A stretch of DNA of 64,000 bases from a virus. The position numbers were made by a program, and so were the translations under genes. Positions 32,347 through 40,276 of this stretch are shown one piece after another (within the stretch, counting starts at the first letter, position 1; each line of letters starts with the position of its first letter). The notes under the pieces are model-generated. The model made no database searches. It saw only the letters and a program-made list of their open reading frames with translations, and was not told the origin of the DNA. Location of the stretch: IMG/VR virus record IMGVR_UViG_3300033571_026375, positions 1 through 64,000 of that record; one strand, 5' to 3'.

Positions 32347-32382
32347 AATGTATAAGATTCTCTTCGGAGAATCTTATGCATT
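32347..32382 (+). terminator. UUCG-loop hairpin after ssb, probable terminator
   Basis: An 11-base perfect stem, ATAAGATTCTC (32352-32362) with GAGAATCTTAT (32367-32377), closes the tetraloop TTCG (32363-32366). Further pairs, including one T-G wobble, extend it to about 32347-32382, 16 bp in all. The following 20 bases are T-rich (TTACCTTATTACTCTATTTT) but without a clean T-tract. A C(UUCG)G loop is exceptionally stable. It may terminate the ssb transcript or protect its 3' end. Confidence 0.65.
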
Positions 32383-32416
32383 ACCTTATTACTCTATTTT
32401 ACTAGATAAGATATAA

Positions 32417-34096
32417 ATGTCAAATAAAAAACTCAAAGTTCTGATGGTATCAGAGGCTAGCTTTCTTAGTTCTGGTTTTGGTACATATGCCAAAGAAATA
32501 TTATCTCGTCTACATGCCTCTCAAAAATATGAAATTGCAGAATTTGCCTGCTATGGAAAAGTCAATGATCCCAAAGATTCGGAAATCAAATGGAAGTATT
32601 ATGCCAATGCTGTAGACGGTGGAGATCCAAGAAGCCAAGAATATAATAGCTCTATGGAGAATCAATTCGGAAGATGGAGATTTGAACGCGTTTTGTTAGA
32701 TTTTCAGCCGGATGTGGTCGTAGATGTAAGAGACTATTGGATGAATTCTTATCAGCAATTTACTCCATATAGACCTTATTTTCACTGGATCTTAATGCCA
32801 ACCGTAGACTCCGCTCCACAACAAGATGATTGGATAGATACGTTCTGTCATGCAGATGCGGTATTTACGTACTCAGATTTCGGCAGAGATACTCTAAAGG
32901 AACAGAGTAATGGAGCCATAAAATATGTAGACACCACATCTCCGGGTGTCAATCTAGACGTATTTCAATATTATTCGGACAATCAAAGAAGCCAATTAAA
33001 ACAAGCGTTTGGTCTCGATCCGGATGCTTTCATTATCGGTTCGGTGATGAGAAATCAAAAGAGAAAATTGATACCAGAATTATTTTCAGCTGTTAGAAAC
33101 TTTATAGACAAACTCAAAACAGATAACAACCCGGCAGCTGAAAAAGTATATTTATATCTGCATACCAGTTACCCTGATGCTGGATGGGACCTTCCTCGCT
33201 TATTAAAAGAATATGCAATAGGAAATAGGGTGCTATTCACCTATTCCTGTAAAAATTGTGGCTTTTACAAGCCATCTCTATATCAGCACCCATCTGCACA
33301 TTGTCCTAGGTGTGGACAAAAAGCTTTTTCCATGCCTAATGTTAGTAATGGCATATCTCAGCAAGATCTAAATACTATATATAATATATTTGATATTTAT
33401 GTACAATATGCTATTTGTGAAGGATTCGGAATGCCCCAGGTTGAAGCAGGAGCAGCGGGAGTTCCGATAGCATCAGTAGACTATAGCGCAATGAACGACG
33501 TTATACAAAAGTTAAAGGCATATCCTGTAAAAGTGAATCAATATTTTAAAGAACTAGAAACCAAGGCCGTAAGAGTATATCCTGATAATCAATCTTTGAT
33601 CAATATATTATATGAACACATTAATATGCCCAGTCTTATCAGAGAACAAAAGCGTTTCGAAACCAGAAAACTTACAGAAAAATATTATTGTTGGGATATT
33701 ATTGCTAAAAAATGGGAAAAATACTTAGATAATTTGAACCTAACAGGACTACAAGGAAAATGGGATATAGTATTACCTAAAATTCCTAATATAGAATCGA
33801 AAGATATTGTGTCCAATGACACCCCACACAATGCCATTATGAAAATAGTATCTCAAAAACTATCGAACCACCAAATCACCTCTTCTATGATCTTATTAAA
33901 TATGATCAGTGACTTAACATACGGCTTTATTATAAATGGACTTCAAACCCAACCCTATAATATTGATCAATCAGTATCTACAATAAATAATCTTATATCT
34001 AATCATAATATGGCTATGGAAGCACTAGCTAACAAAGATAGGTTGGGACGAGAAGATTTTATAGACTATGCCATAATGAAGGACTCTGTGAAATGA
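32417..34096 (+). CDS. GT4 glycosyltransferase with an inserted zinc ribbon
   Basis: This 559-residue GT-B enzyme has an N-terminal G-F-G-T-Y-A-K-E loop (20-27), the sugar-donor motif E335-G-F-G-M-P-Q-V-E343-A-G-A-A-G-V-P, and T-T-S-P-G-V-N-L-D-V-F (about 173-183) at the interdomain turn, all typical of GT4. Between the second Rossmann strand and the donor motif there is a four-cysteine zinc ribbon (C278, C281, C296, C299), unusual for this family. Residues 430-559 form an extra helical extension. It is the first gene after the ssb hairpin and is coupled to the next (ATGA). The start has only a weak ribosome binding site. Acceptor and sugar are unknown. Confidence 0.8.
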   Translation: MSNKKLKVLMVSEASFLSSGFGTYAKEILSRLHASQKYEIAEFACYGKVNDPKDSEIKWKYYANAVDGGDPRSQEYNSSMENQFGRWRFERVLLDFQPDVVVDVRDYWMNSYQQFTPYRPYFHWILMPTVDSAPQQDDWIDTFCHADAVFTYSDFGRDTLKEQSNGAIKYVDTTSPGVNLDVFQYYSDNQRSQLKQAFGLDPDAFIIGSVMRNQKRKLIPELFSAVRNFIDKLKTDNNPAAEKVYLYLHTSYPDAGWDLPRLLKEYAIGNRVLFTYSCKNCGFYKPSLYQHPSAHCPRCGQKAFSMPNVSNGISQQDLNTIYNIFDIYVQYAICEGFGMPQVEAGAAGVPIASVDYSAMNDVIQKLKAYPVKVNQYFKELETKAVRVYPDNQSLINILYEHINMPSLIREQKRFETRKLTEKYYCWDIIAKKWEKYLDNLNLTGLQGKWDIVLPKIPNIESKDIVSNDTPHNAIMKIVSQKLSNHQITSSMILLNMISDLTYGFIINGLQTQPYNIDQSVSTINNLISNHNMAMEALANKDRLGREDFIDYAIMKDSVK

Positions 34097-35226
34097 ATGC
34101 ACTATTTATAGGCCCATATCGGCAAAATGATGACTGGGGCTTTGCATCGATAGATTATATACGAGCACTACTTAGTAATCCTGATATTAAATTAACAACT
34201 AGACCTTATTATTATATTAATAATGTCAATACTAGTATATCTCCAAATATATTAGAGTGCGAAAATACAGCATATAATGAATATGATATAATTATACAGA
34301 AATTATTGCCTCATTCTTTATATACATCAAATAAAGGATCGTCTCCTAGAAATTATGGTATTATTAATGTAGAGACAGGAGGATGGATAAATACAAGAGC
34401 TGTTATTATCTTAAATAAACTAGATGGTATTTTTGTCACCACAACATATGAAAAAAAATGGCTGGAACAATCCGGAGTTACTACTTCAGTATATGTAGTA
34501 CCTAGACCTGTAGATGTGGATTTTATAATAGCAAATAGTACAAATAAAATACAATTACCGTCTTGTATAGATCATACATTTAAATTTTATTGTTATGCGG
34601 ATTATTCTGATAGGCCTCACCTAGATATTATCATTAGGGCTTTTAATATAGCTTTTACAGAAACAGATAGGGTCAGCCTAATTATTAAAACATCTAATAC
34701 AGATAAAGGCCCATCAGATCTTAGAAATCGCATACAAAATGATATATCCAAAATTAAAGAGCAATTAGAAATCAATAAAACCTATAAAAATGAGCTAATT
34801 ATTACAGAATATTTTGATGAAAAAAATATGATAGGATTGCATAACGCTGCGGATTGTTTTATCAGTATAGCATCTGGTAATAATTTTTGTAAACAAACAT
34901 TAATTGCAAGATCGCTTGGTAAAACTCCTATAGTGATGGATAATACCGGTCTCTGTGATTTCGTAGATAATACATCAGGATTTGTGATCAAATCCGAGAA
35001 AGTACCAGTCATCATGACTAAAAAACCATTGCCATCAGAATATGAAATTTTTTCTGCTGACAGATTTTGGTATACTCCAAAAATTTATAGTTTAGTAGAA
35101 ACAATGAAAAAAGCTTTCGATATGTATAAAAATAATCATAAGAATTATACAAATAAAAGTTTAAACGCAGAACAAGTACTTCATAATTATTCGTACGCTA
35201 AGATAGGTAAAAAATTATGCATCTAA
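34093..35226 (+). CDS. GT4-like glycosyltransferase
   Basis: This 377-residue protein has a GT-B layout with no zinc insert. Conserved cues are V-V-P-R-P-V-D-V-D-F (about 135-144) at the hinge, F-K-F-Y-C-Y-A-D-Y-S-D-R (about 163-174) opening the second domain, and D-C-F-I-S-I-A-S-G-N-N-F-C-K-Q-T-L-I-A (about 254-272) in the donor-binding position, where Gly/Asn/Phe replace the usual E-G-F/G. The catalytic second Glu is not evident, so the donor site is altered. It is coupled on both sides. It is probably a partner of the upstream GT4 in building a glycan. Confidence 0.6.
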   Translation: MNALFIGPYRQNDDWGFASIDYIRALLSNPDIKLTTRPYYYINNVNTSISPNILECENTAYNEYDIIIQKLLPHSLYTSNKGSSPRNYGIINVETGGWINTRAVIILNKLDGIFVTTTYEKKWLEQSGVTTSVYVVPRPVDVDFIIANSTNKIQLPSCIDHTFKFYCYADYSDRPHLDIIIRAFNIAFTETDRVSLIIKTSNTDKGPSDLRNRIQNDISKIKEQLEINKTYKNELIITEYFDEKNMIGLHNAADCFISIASGNNFCKQTLIARSLGKTPIVMDNTGLCDFVDNTSGFVIKSEKVPVIMTKKPLPSEYEIFSADRFWYTPKIYSLVETMKKAFDMYKNNHKNYTNKSLNAEQVLHNYSYAKIGKKLCI

Positions 35227-36107
35227 GCTATATAGCAGAAAATCTTATTGTCAACACCCTTGATGCACAATCAAAGTCTTGTCGTATCCTATATGAGCCA
35301 CATAATAGTATTTTAGATAATATCCTAATGTCTTCTGTTGAAGATCAATTCTATGTTGTAGAAGATGCCGCAAAATTAAAATTATATGATCGTCTTTTTC
35401 AGATTCCTGCTAGATGCGCCACTATGTATAATTATAGCTTATTCATGAATTTTTCATTAGAGAAATATATTAATACAAGTTATGTCCCGTTTATATATCA
35501 TATTCCATCTGTGGTATTTATAGATAAGGTATATGAATACAAGAAAGAAGACAGGTATCTAATAAACGAAAAAACTAAAGATATTACAAAAATTTTCCTA
35601 TCAGAGCACTCCTATGATGCATTAGGTAGGCCAGATAAATCTTTTGTGATAGATATAGGAATGCCCCTAGTGCAGACAGACCAACCATACATAAAAACAA
35701 AAAATATAGCTATTATAAATAGTAGTATCATAGCGCAACAAATTCATCATATTGTGTCATCCACCGCTGGATTAGCTTGTGATCTGATAGAGATAAACGA
35801 CATTGATATTGTTAAAAACTACAAATTTTGTATAGATATTTCTAGTAACTATAGATACAATTTATTGTATGCATTATCTGCTGGATGTATACCGATAACA
35901 CTGAAACAAAATCCAGCTTTTACATCTTATATATATCATGTGAATACTCCGGAAGAAATAATTACTATTATCAACACTGCATCCGATACAACTCTGAATA
36001 CTACGAATATTAATGAATACTTAGCTATAAATCATAATTATAGTAAATTTGCTAAATCAATCAATGAAATTGTATGTAATGTTAAAAGAGAGGTATATAT
36101 CAAATAA
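35217..36107 (+). CDS. GT-B-like protein, shortened, unknown activity
   Basis: This 296-residue protein has a C-terminal half with a glycosyltransferase-like pattern: L-L-Y-A-L-S-A-G-C-I-P-I-T-L (about 217-230), then a loop and a V-N-T-P-E-E-I-I-T-I-I helix, as in GT4/GT1 C-terminal domains. The N-terminal half lacks clear motifs and is shorter than usual. It may be a degenerate or specialised glycosyltransferase. It overlaps its neighbours by 10 bases and 1 base within the same operon. The assignment is from fold-like pattern only. Confidence 0.5.
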   Translation: MHLSYIAENLIVNTLDAQSKSCRILYEPHNSILDNILMSSVEDQFYVVEDAAKLKLYDRLFQIPARCATMYNYSLFMNFSLEKYINTSYVPFIYHIPSVVFIDKVYEYKKEDRYLINEKTKDITKIFLSEHSYDALGRPDKSFVIDIGMPLVQTDQPYIKTKNIAIINSSIIAQQIHHIVSSTAGLACDLIEINDIDIVKNYKFCIDISSNYRYNLLYALSAGCIPITLKQNPAFTSYIYHVNTPEEIITIINTASDTTLNTTNINEYLAINHNYSKFAKSINEIVCNVKREVYIK

Positions 36108-36520
36108 TGAATGCTATTAATTTTACTATGGGCGACAGCGAAACTATTTCAGGATATACGAATATAGATATTAATACAGGACTATCTTCTGTAGTTAATG
36201 GTTCCACAAAAAATATTCTATGTGAATGTCTCGATAGAATACCAATACAAGCTAGAAATATGGCATTGCAACAAATAACAAATAAACTGGCTTTTGACGG
36301 AGAAGCCATATTTAAGTTTTTAAATGCCACTGTATTAGCGGAACGGATTATAAAAAACGAATTAGATTGTATCAAGGTCTCATCAATCATATCTAATATA
36401 GTTTCGATATGGACAGAATACTATATTCTAGAAATTTTTAATAGTATTCCAAATATTATAGTAAAAAAGACCTATATAGATAATATTTATTCTGTTATTA
36501 CAATTACTAAAAAAATATGA
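36107..36520 (+). CDS. Reduced methyltransferase-like protein, unknown
   Basis: This 137-residue protein has a first half reading I-N-F-T-M-G-D-S-E-T-I-S-G-Y-T-N-I-D-I, then a conserved-looking C-L-D-R-I-P (about 40-45), then A-F-D-G-E-A-I-F-K-F-L (62-72). That resembles the middle of small SAM-methyltransferases in polysaccharide loci, from the G-(W/Y)-x-N-x-D strand to the P-G-G strand. Motif I is missing, so it cannot be assumed to bind SAM. Start and stop overlap the neighbours (TAATG and ATGA). Confidence 0.4.
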   Translation: MNAINFTMGDSETISGYTNIDINTGLSSVVNGSTKNILCECLDRIPIQARNMALQQITNKLAFDGEAIFKFLNATVLAERIIKNELDCIKVSSIISNIVSIWTEYYILEIFNSIPNIIVKKTYIDNIYSVITITKKI

Positions 36521-37203
36521 AACAAATATCTTATTGTATTTTTTCATATCAAATTACTAAAGGAATGAAATCTTACGGTTCTTTGAGCCTACTAAAACAC
36601 AATAACGGCAAAGAACTCATATTACAGCTGATAGGTGCTTTACAGCATAAAACTAAGCATAGAAATTTATATGTTGTTTTGGGATTTGATGAAGATAAAA
36701 TTAAAAAAAGATTTATAGAGAATAGTATCCGGTGCGATTATTTATCTAACAATAAGTATGATATTTTTGCTAATGGATATGCATTTAAAATAACATTAGA
36801 TAGTATAATAAAAGATATAGACAATATTGACGGGGTATTGTTTGTAAATAATAATTTGTTAATAAAAAATTTACCAAAATATCCTACTAATACATCTTGG
36901 ATTATGACACAAAAGGTACGACACAAAAAAAACAAATCATATACTGGTTGCAGAGGCAACAATTGTTTGGAATATCTATTTTATGATATTGGAGATAATG
37001 AATGGACAGGAATATTTTTTTTGACTTCACAGGATCTAAGAACAATTTATAATAATAAAGATTTATATTACGATAATATGTTTGATTTTGAAATTATAAA
37101 CACCGCTATAGAAAAACAAAATATATCATTTGACATTATTCATTGCGATCATAAAGATATCATCACCATTAACGGTATAAAGGATAAGGCTAAATTAAAA
37201 TAA
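36517..37203 (+). CDS. GT-A/nucleotidyltransferase-like protein, diverged
   Basis: This 228-residue protein follows the order of GT-A-fold sugar nucleotidyltransferases: L-Y-V-V-L-G-F-D-E-D-K-I (about 50-61), a variable strand with C-D-Y-L-S-N-N-K-Y (about 73-81), G-V-L-F-V-N-N-N-L-L-I (about 105-115, where an acidic metal motif is usual), W-T-G-I-F-F-L-T (166-173), and Y-D-N-M-F-D-F-E-I-I-N (about 186-196). The N-terminal signature G-x-G-T/S-R is absent and the acidic motif is replaced by Asn, so catalysis is doubtful. It may be a degenerate transferase. The start overlaps the upstream stop by ATGA. Confidence 0.4.
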   Translation: MKQISYCIFSYQITKGMKSYGSLSLLKHNNGKELILQLIGALQHKTKHRNLYVVLGFDEDKIKKRFIENSIRCDYLSNNKYDIFANGYAFKITLDSIIKDIDNIDGVLFVNNNLLIKNLPKYPTNTSWIMTQKVRHKKNKSYTGCRGNNCLEYLFYDIGDNEWTGIFFLTSQDLRTIYNNKDLYYDNMFDFEIINTAIEKQNISFDIIHCDHKDIITINGIKDKAKLK

Positions 37204-37204
37204 T

Positions 37205-37984
37205 ATGACTAAAATTATAGCACATATGGGGGGATCTAGATTGTATAGATCTATTATTCGCCATCTCAAAAAACAAACAGATTGCCTAGTAGCTCAGATG
37301 CATGATCATTTATATGATACTATATATACGACAAAAGCAAATATTGTTATATATCCTATAAGTGAATATACCCAAGAAGCACATAATTATATTACAGATC
37401 GGGATCATAAAAACGTGTCCTTTGTACTCTATATAGACAGAGAGGTAGAACAAAAAGAGCTATTAGATTTTTTAACAAAGAATACGACGACAAAATATAT
37501 TTCATCTAATAATTTTAGCTACAATTTTACACCAGATAAATCTATAATACATCAGCATATTTATGATAATCATATTTATTCTAAGTTAGATCCAATAGAA
37601 TCCAGAAATAATAAAGTAGTGGTATTGCTGTCTAGTGACGATGATAAAAATCATAGGTATTTGGCTGGTCAGTTATTACCCAATAAAAATAAATATCCTA
37701 TAGTATTATTAAACAATCCTAATTTTAAACACGATCAAAATATTGGGGTGTGTAATGAAATAGATCTGAATTTCATACTCAATAAGTACAGTTATTTGGT
37801 TGATCTAGATAAAGAATTCTTAATCGAGGCACAAATTTGTAGTATGCCTACAGTTGATATCTCGTTCTCTATTCAAGACAGCATAGATCAAATGAAATTT
37901 ATTCCTGTTATAGATAATATGACAGACTGTGAGACGTTTGTCAAAAATCAAATGGTTCCATTTTTAGAAGGCTCATCCCTATGA
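37205..37984 (+). CDS. Unknown protein of the glycosyltransferase run
   Basis: This 259-residue protein has alternating strand and helix pattern at both ends (I-I-A-H-M-G-G-S-R-L-Y-R-S at 4-16, K-V-V-V-L-L-S-S-D-D-D-K at about 134-145), like two small Rossmann-type halves. G-G-S-R near the start may form a phosphate-binding turn. No diagnostic motif is present. It is coupled to the next gene (ATGA) and lies 1 base after the previous one, so it belongs to the same unit. It could be another GT-B-derived protein. Confidence 0.5.
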   Translation: MTKIIAHMGGSRLYRSIIRHLKKQTDCLVAQMHDHLYDTIYTTKANIVIYPISEYTQEAHNYITDRDHKNVSFVLYIDREVEQKELLDFLTKNTTTKYISSNNFSYNFTPDKSIIHQHIYDNHIYSKLDPIESRNNKVVVLLSSDDDKNHRYLAGQLLPNKNKYPIVLLNNPNFKHDQNIGVCNEIDLNFILNKYSYLVDLDKEFLIEAQICSMPTVDISFSIQDSIDQMKFIPVIDNMTDCETFVKNQMVPFLEGSSL

Positions 37985-38448
37985 ATATTGCATTTTATTT
38001 ACTCGATATTGAGCAAAATAATATTCGGCATCAAGAAATATTAAAAACTATCAATAATTTGTGCTCACTAAGACCATATGATAATATCGTGTTATTTAAT
38101 AACAATTTTAATACTATAGATAGTAATCAAAAATATTACCTATTACCAATTAATCATGCAAAATATTTTAGAGGACTTTTATTTTTATTTGATACAGAAC
38201 ATGCGTTGTTAACCAAAACTTTTCCAGGGCCGGATAAACAGTTTATTTGCATGGACAAACCAACATGGGCAGAGAATACTAATATTCCGTTTAGCGTATG
38301 GTATTCTGTGTATATGGATCACAAATTCGAATTACTGGTTGATTCTGAATATTTATATGACTTGGTTGATACATGCTGGAAAAAACCATTTAATAAATCA
38401 TTTAACCTTACTGCAGAAAATATAGACAATGTTATACGACAACTATAA
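37981..38448 (+). CDS. Unknown small protein, last of the glycosyltransferase run
   Basis: This 155-residue protein begins N-I-A-F-Y-L-L-D-I-E and contains D-N-I-V-L-F-N-N-N-F (about 35-44), a Rossmann-like beta-alpha pattern that would fit the N-terminal half of a GT-B domain. W-A-E-N-T-N-I-P-F-S-V-W-Y (about 96-108) is a notable aromatic patch. No catalytic motif is seen. It overlaps the homing-type nuclease gene by 20 bases. The function is not recognised. Confidence 0.5.
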   Translation: MNIAFYLLDIEQNNIRHQEILKTINNLCSLRPYDNIVLFNNNFNTIDSNQKYYLLPINHAKYFRGLLFLFDTEHALLTKTFPGPDKQFICMDKPTWAENTNIPFSVWYSVYMDHKFELLVDSEYLYDLVDTCWKKPFNKSFNLTAENIDNVIRQL

Positions 38449-39214
38449 TAACGACAAAGAGAAGGCAAGTATTATACACGAGATGTATGTTGTTAAGCGT
38501 ATGAGCTTTTATGATATAGCCAATGAATTAGGCACATATGCCAATAGAATAAGAAGAGATGCTAAAAAATTTAATATACCTATTAGAGATAAGAGTTCAG
38601 CCCAAAAAAATGCTTTGACAACAGGCAAGCATAGTCATCCTACAAAAGGTAAACAAAGACCAAATGACACAAAAACAAAAATCGGCAAAGGAGTAATGGA
38701 AAATTGGGAGAATCTATCGGAAAAAGAAAAACAAAAAAGAAAAATTGTATCTAAGCAATTATGGGAAAATCTAAGCGATGATGAAAAAGAAGCCAGGCTC
38801 AAAGCTGCAAATATAGCAGTTCGAAAAACAAGCAAAGTAGGATCAAAATTAGAACACTTCCTATTAGAAAATCTTACTCAAGACGGATACAAAGTAGAAT
38901 TTCATAAAGAACAAAACTTATCAAATACAAAGTTGCAGATTGACCTGTATCTACCTACTATGAGTATAGCAATCGAGGTTGATGGTCCTTCTCATTTTGA
39001 GCCAGTTTGGGGCGATGATTCTTTGCAAAAAAATAAAAAATCTGATAAGAAAAAATCGGGCCTTATTATAGGAAAAGGGCTGAAGTTGATCAGGCTCAGA
39101 CAAACCCATGATTTCTCAAAAACCAGAGCAAATCTATTATACGAAAAGCTACAACAAATTATTAAAGATAAAACTAGTTTTGATAATACAAAAATTATAA
39201 CTATAGAGGATTAA
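38429..39214 (+). CDS. HTH + PD-(D/E)XK homing-type endonuclease
   Basis: This 261-residue protein has an N-terminal helix-turn-helix (S-F-Y-D-I-A-N-E-L-G-T-Y-A-N-R-I-R-R, about 26-43), a NUMOD-like G-K-H-S-H-P-T-K-G-K segment (about 66-75), a long charged helical linker, then a VSR-like nuclease core with I-D-L-Y-L-P (Asp near 171) and I-E-V-D-G-P-S-H (about 181-188), and a C-terminal L-K-L-I-R-L. This modular layout is typical of stand-alone homing-type phage nucleases. The start is uncertain (38429 overlaps the previous gene by 20 bases; 38483 is an alternative). It sits at a module border. Confidence 0.7.
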   Translation: MLYDNYNNDKEKASIIHEMYVVKRMSFYDIANELGTYANRIRRDAKKFNIPIRDKSSAQKNALTTGKHSHPTKGKQRPNDTKTKIGKGVMENWENLSEKEKQKRKIVSKQLWENLSDDEKEARLKAANIAVRKTSKVGSKLEHFLLENLTQDGYKVEFHKEQNLSNTKLQIDLYLPTMSIAIEVDGPSHFEPVWGDDSLQKNKKSDKKKSGLIIGKGLKLIRLRQTHDFSKTRANLLYEKLQQIIKDKTSFDNTKIITIED

Positions 39215-39216
39215 AT

Positions 39217-39930
39217 ATGGCCAAAGTTACCAGCTCTCAGGACACCGAAACAGAAAAGCAGACAACTGTATCATCCAATGATCCCGGATGGACAGACTAT
39301 GTTCTCGGATTATTGTCCGATGATGAAAAAATTAACGGTAATCCGACAACAGATGGTTTGCGTCGAATTTTTGAAATAGCTTTGGATTGTGTGGTAATTA
39401 GTGCTGAAAGTGATGTGGTTCAAACTCCTGACCCATCTAATGAAAAAAGAGCCACTGTCGTACACACCATAGCGTACGTTATAAAAAATCTTCCAAAGAC
39501 ACAGGAAGACTTTAAATACAGGTCTGTCAGCGGCTCTGCGGACGTTTACTGGGGTAATTGTGACAAGATCTTTAGAAATCATCCGGTGGCCGTAGCCGAA
39601 ACCAGAGCAGAGGGACGAGCCCTAAGAAGGGCCTTAAAGCTACGAAAAGTGGTTGCGGCAGAAGAAATAGCCGAGAATATAGAAGATAATGTAGATGGAT
39701 TAACCGCTTCAAAGATTAGTATCAATCAAATCAATTTTATTGATGTATTAGCTAAGAGGCTCAATATTGATGTAGTAGGCTTATTTTCTTCTCTTGACAT
39801 ATCGTATGACACAATATATAATATGAGTCATGATGATGCCGTATCATCTATTAGAGCTTTAAACCAGTATCAACAAAATTTAGCTTCTATACCGAGTAAG
39901 ATTGCTGGTTATAACAGTAACTGGAAATAA
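39217..39930 (+). CDS. Putative ssDNA-annealing/recombination protein
   Basis: This 237-residue protein has P-T-T-D-G-L-R-R-I-F-E (about 43-53), V-V-H-T-I-A-Y (about 80-86), G-S-A-D-V-Y-W-G (about 104-111) and the striking A-E-T-R-A-E-G-R-A-L-R-R-A-L motif (about 125-138), followed by V-A-A-E-E-I. That helix resembles the Glu/Arg-rich K-E-A-x-T-D-A-x-K-R-A-L helix of Rad52/Erf-type annealing proteins, and proteins with this motif are frequent in phages. The annealing role is inference from pattern and context. It is followed 1 base later by a zinc-ribbon gene. Confidence 0.5.
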   Translation: MAKVTSSQDTETEKQTTVSSNDPGWTDYVLGLLSDDEKINGNPTTDGLRRIFEIALDCVVISAESDVVQTPDPSNEKRATVVHTIAYVIKNLPKTQEDFKYRSVSGSADVYWGNCDKIFRNHPVAVAETRAEGRALRRALKLRKVVAAEEIAENIEDNVDGLTASKISINQINFIDVLAKRLNIDVVGLFSSLDISYDTIYNMSHDDAVSSIRALNQYQQNLASIPSKIAGYNSNWK

Positions 39931-39931
39931 T

Positions 39932-40276
39932 ATGAAAGTAAAATACAAAGTGGGGGATAAGTTAGAATTTGAGCTAGAAGGAGCTGGTCAAAAAGAGATA
40001 TTTAAAGAATTAGCCACAATTCAAGAAATTTTTGCCGAAGAAAAATGTGGCCTATGTGGTAGTGCTAATCTACGATTTGTGGTACGTAATGTAGATGGTA
40101 ATGACTACTACGAATTACGATGCTCTGATTGTGGAGCTATTTTAGCATTTGGTCAACACAAAAAAGGTGGTACTTTGTTTCCAAAAAGGAAAGATGATAA
40201 TAATAATTGGTTACCTAATGGGGGTTGGCACAAATGGAATCCTTCCGACGCAACAGACAAAAAGAAGCAATCATAG
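39932..40276 (+). CDS. Zinc-ribbon protein, possible partner of the annealing protein
   Basis: This 114-residue protein starts K-V-K-Y-K-V-G-D-K-L-E-F-E and holds a four-Cys ribbon, C-G-L-C-G (about 42-46) and C-S-D-C-G (about 70-74), with F-G-Q-H-K and a Trp-rich basic tail. ATG 39932 is chosen over an in-frame start at 39902 inside the previous gene. The small zinc domain suggests nucleic-acid binding. Gene pairs of an annealing-type protein with a zinc-ribbon protein would be consistent, but the link is only by adjacency. Confidence 0.6.
   Translation: MKVKYKVGDKLEFELEGAGQKEIFKELATIQEIFAEEKCGLCGSANLRFVVRNVDGNDYYELRCSDCGAILAFGQHKKGGTLFPKRKDDNNNWLPNGGWHKWNPSDATDKKKQS

Noticed and set aside
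32383-32416. Promoter before the GT4 gene at 32417
   Set aside because: The only TATAAA overlaps the start codon and there is no matching -35; transcription may come through the ssb hairpin or from elsewhere.
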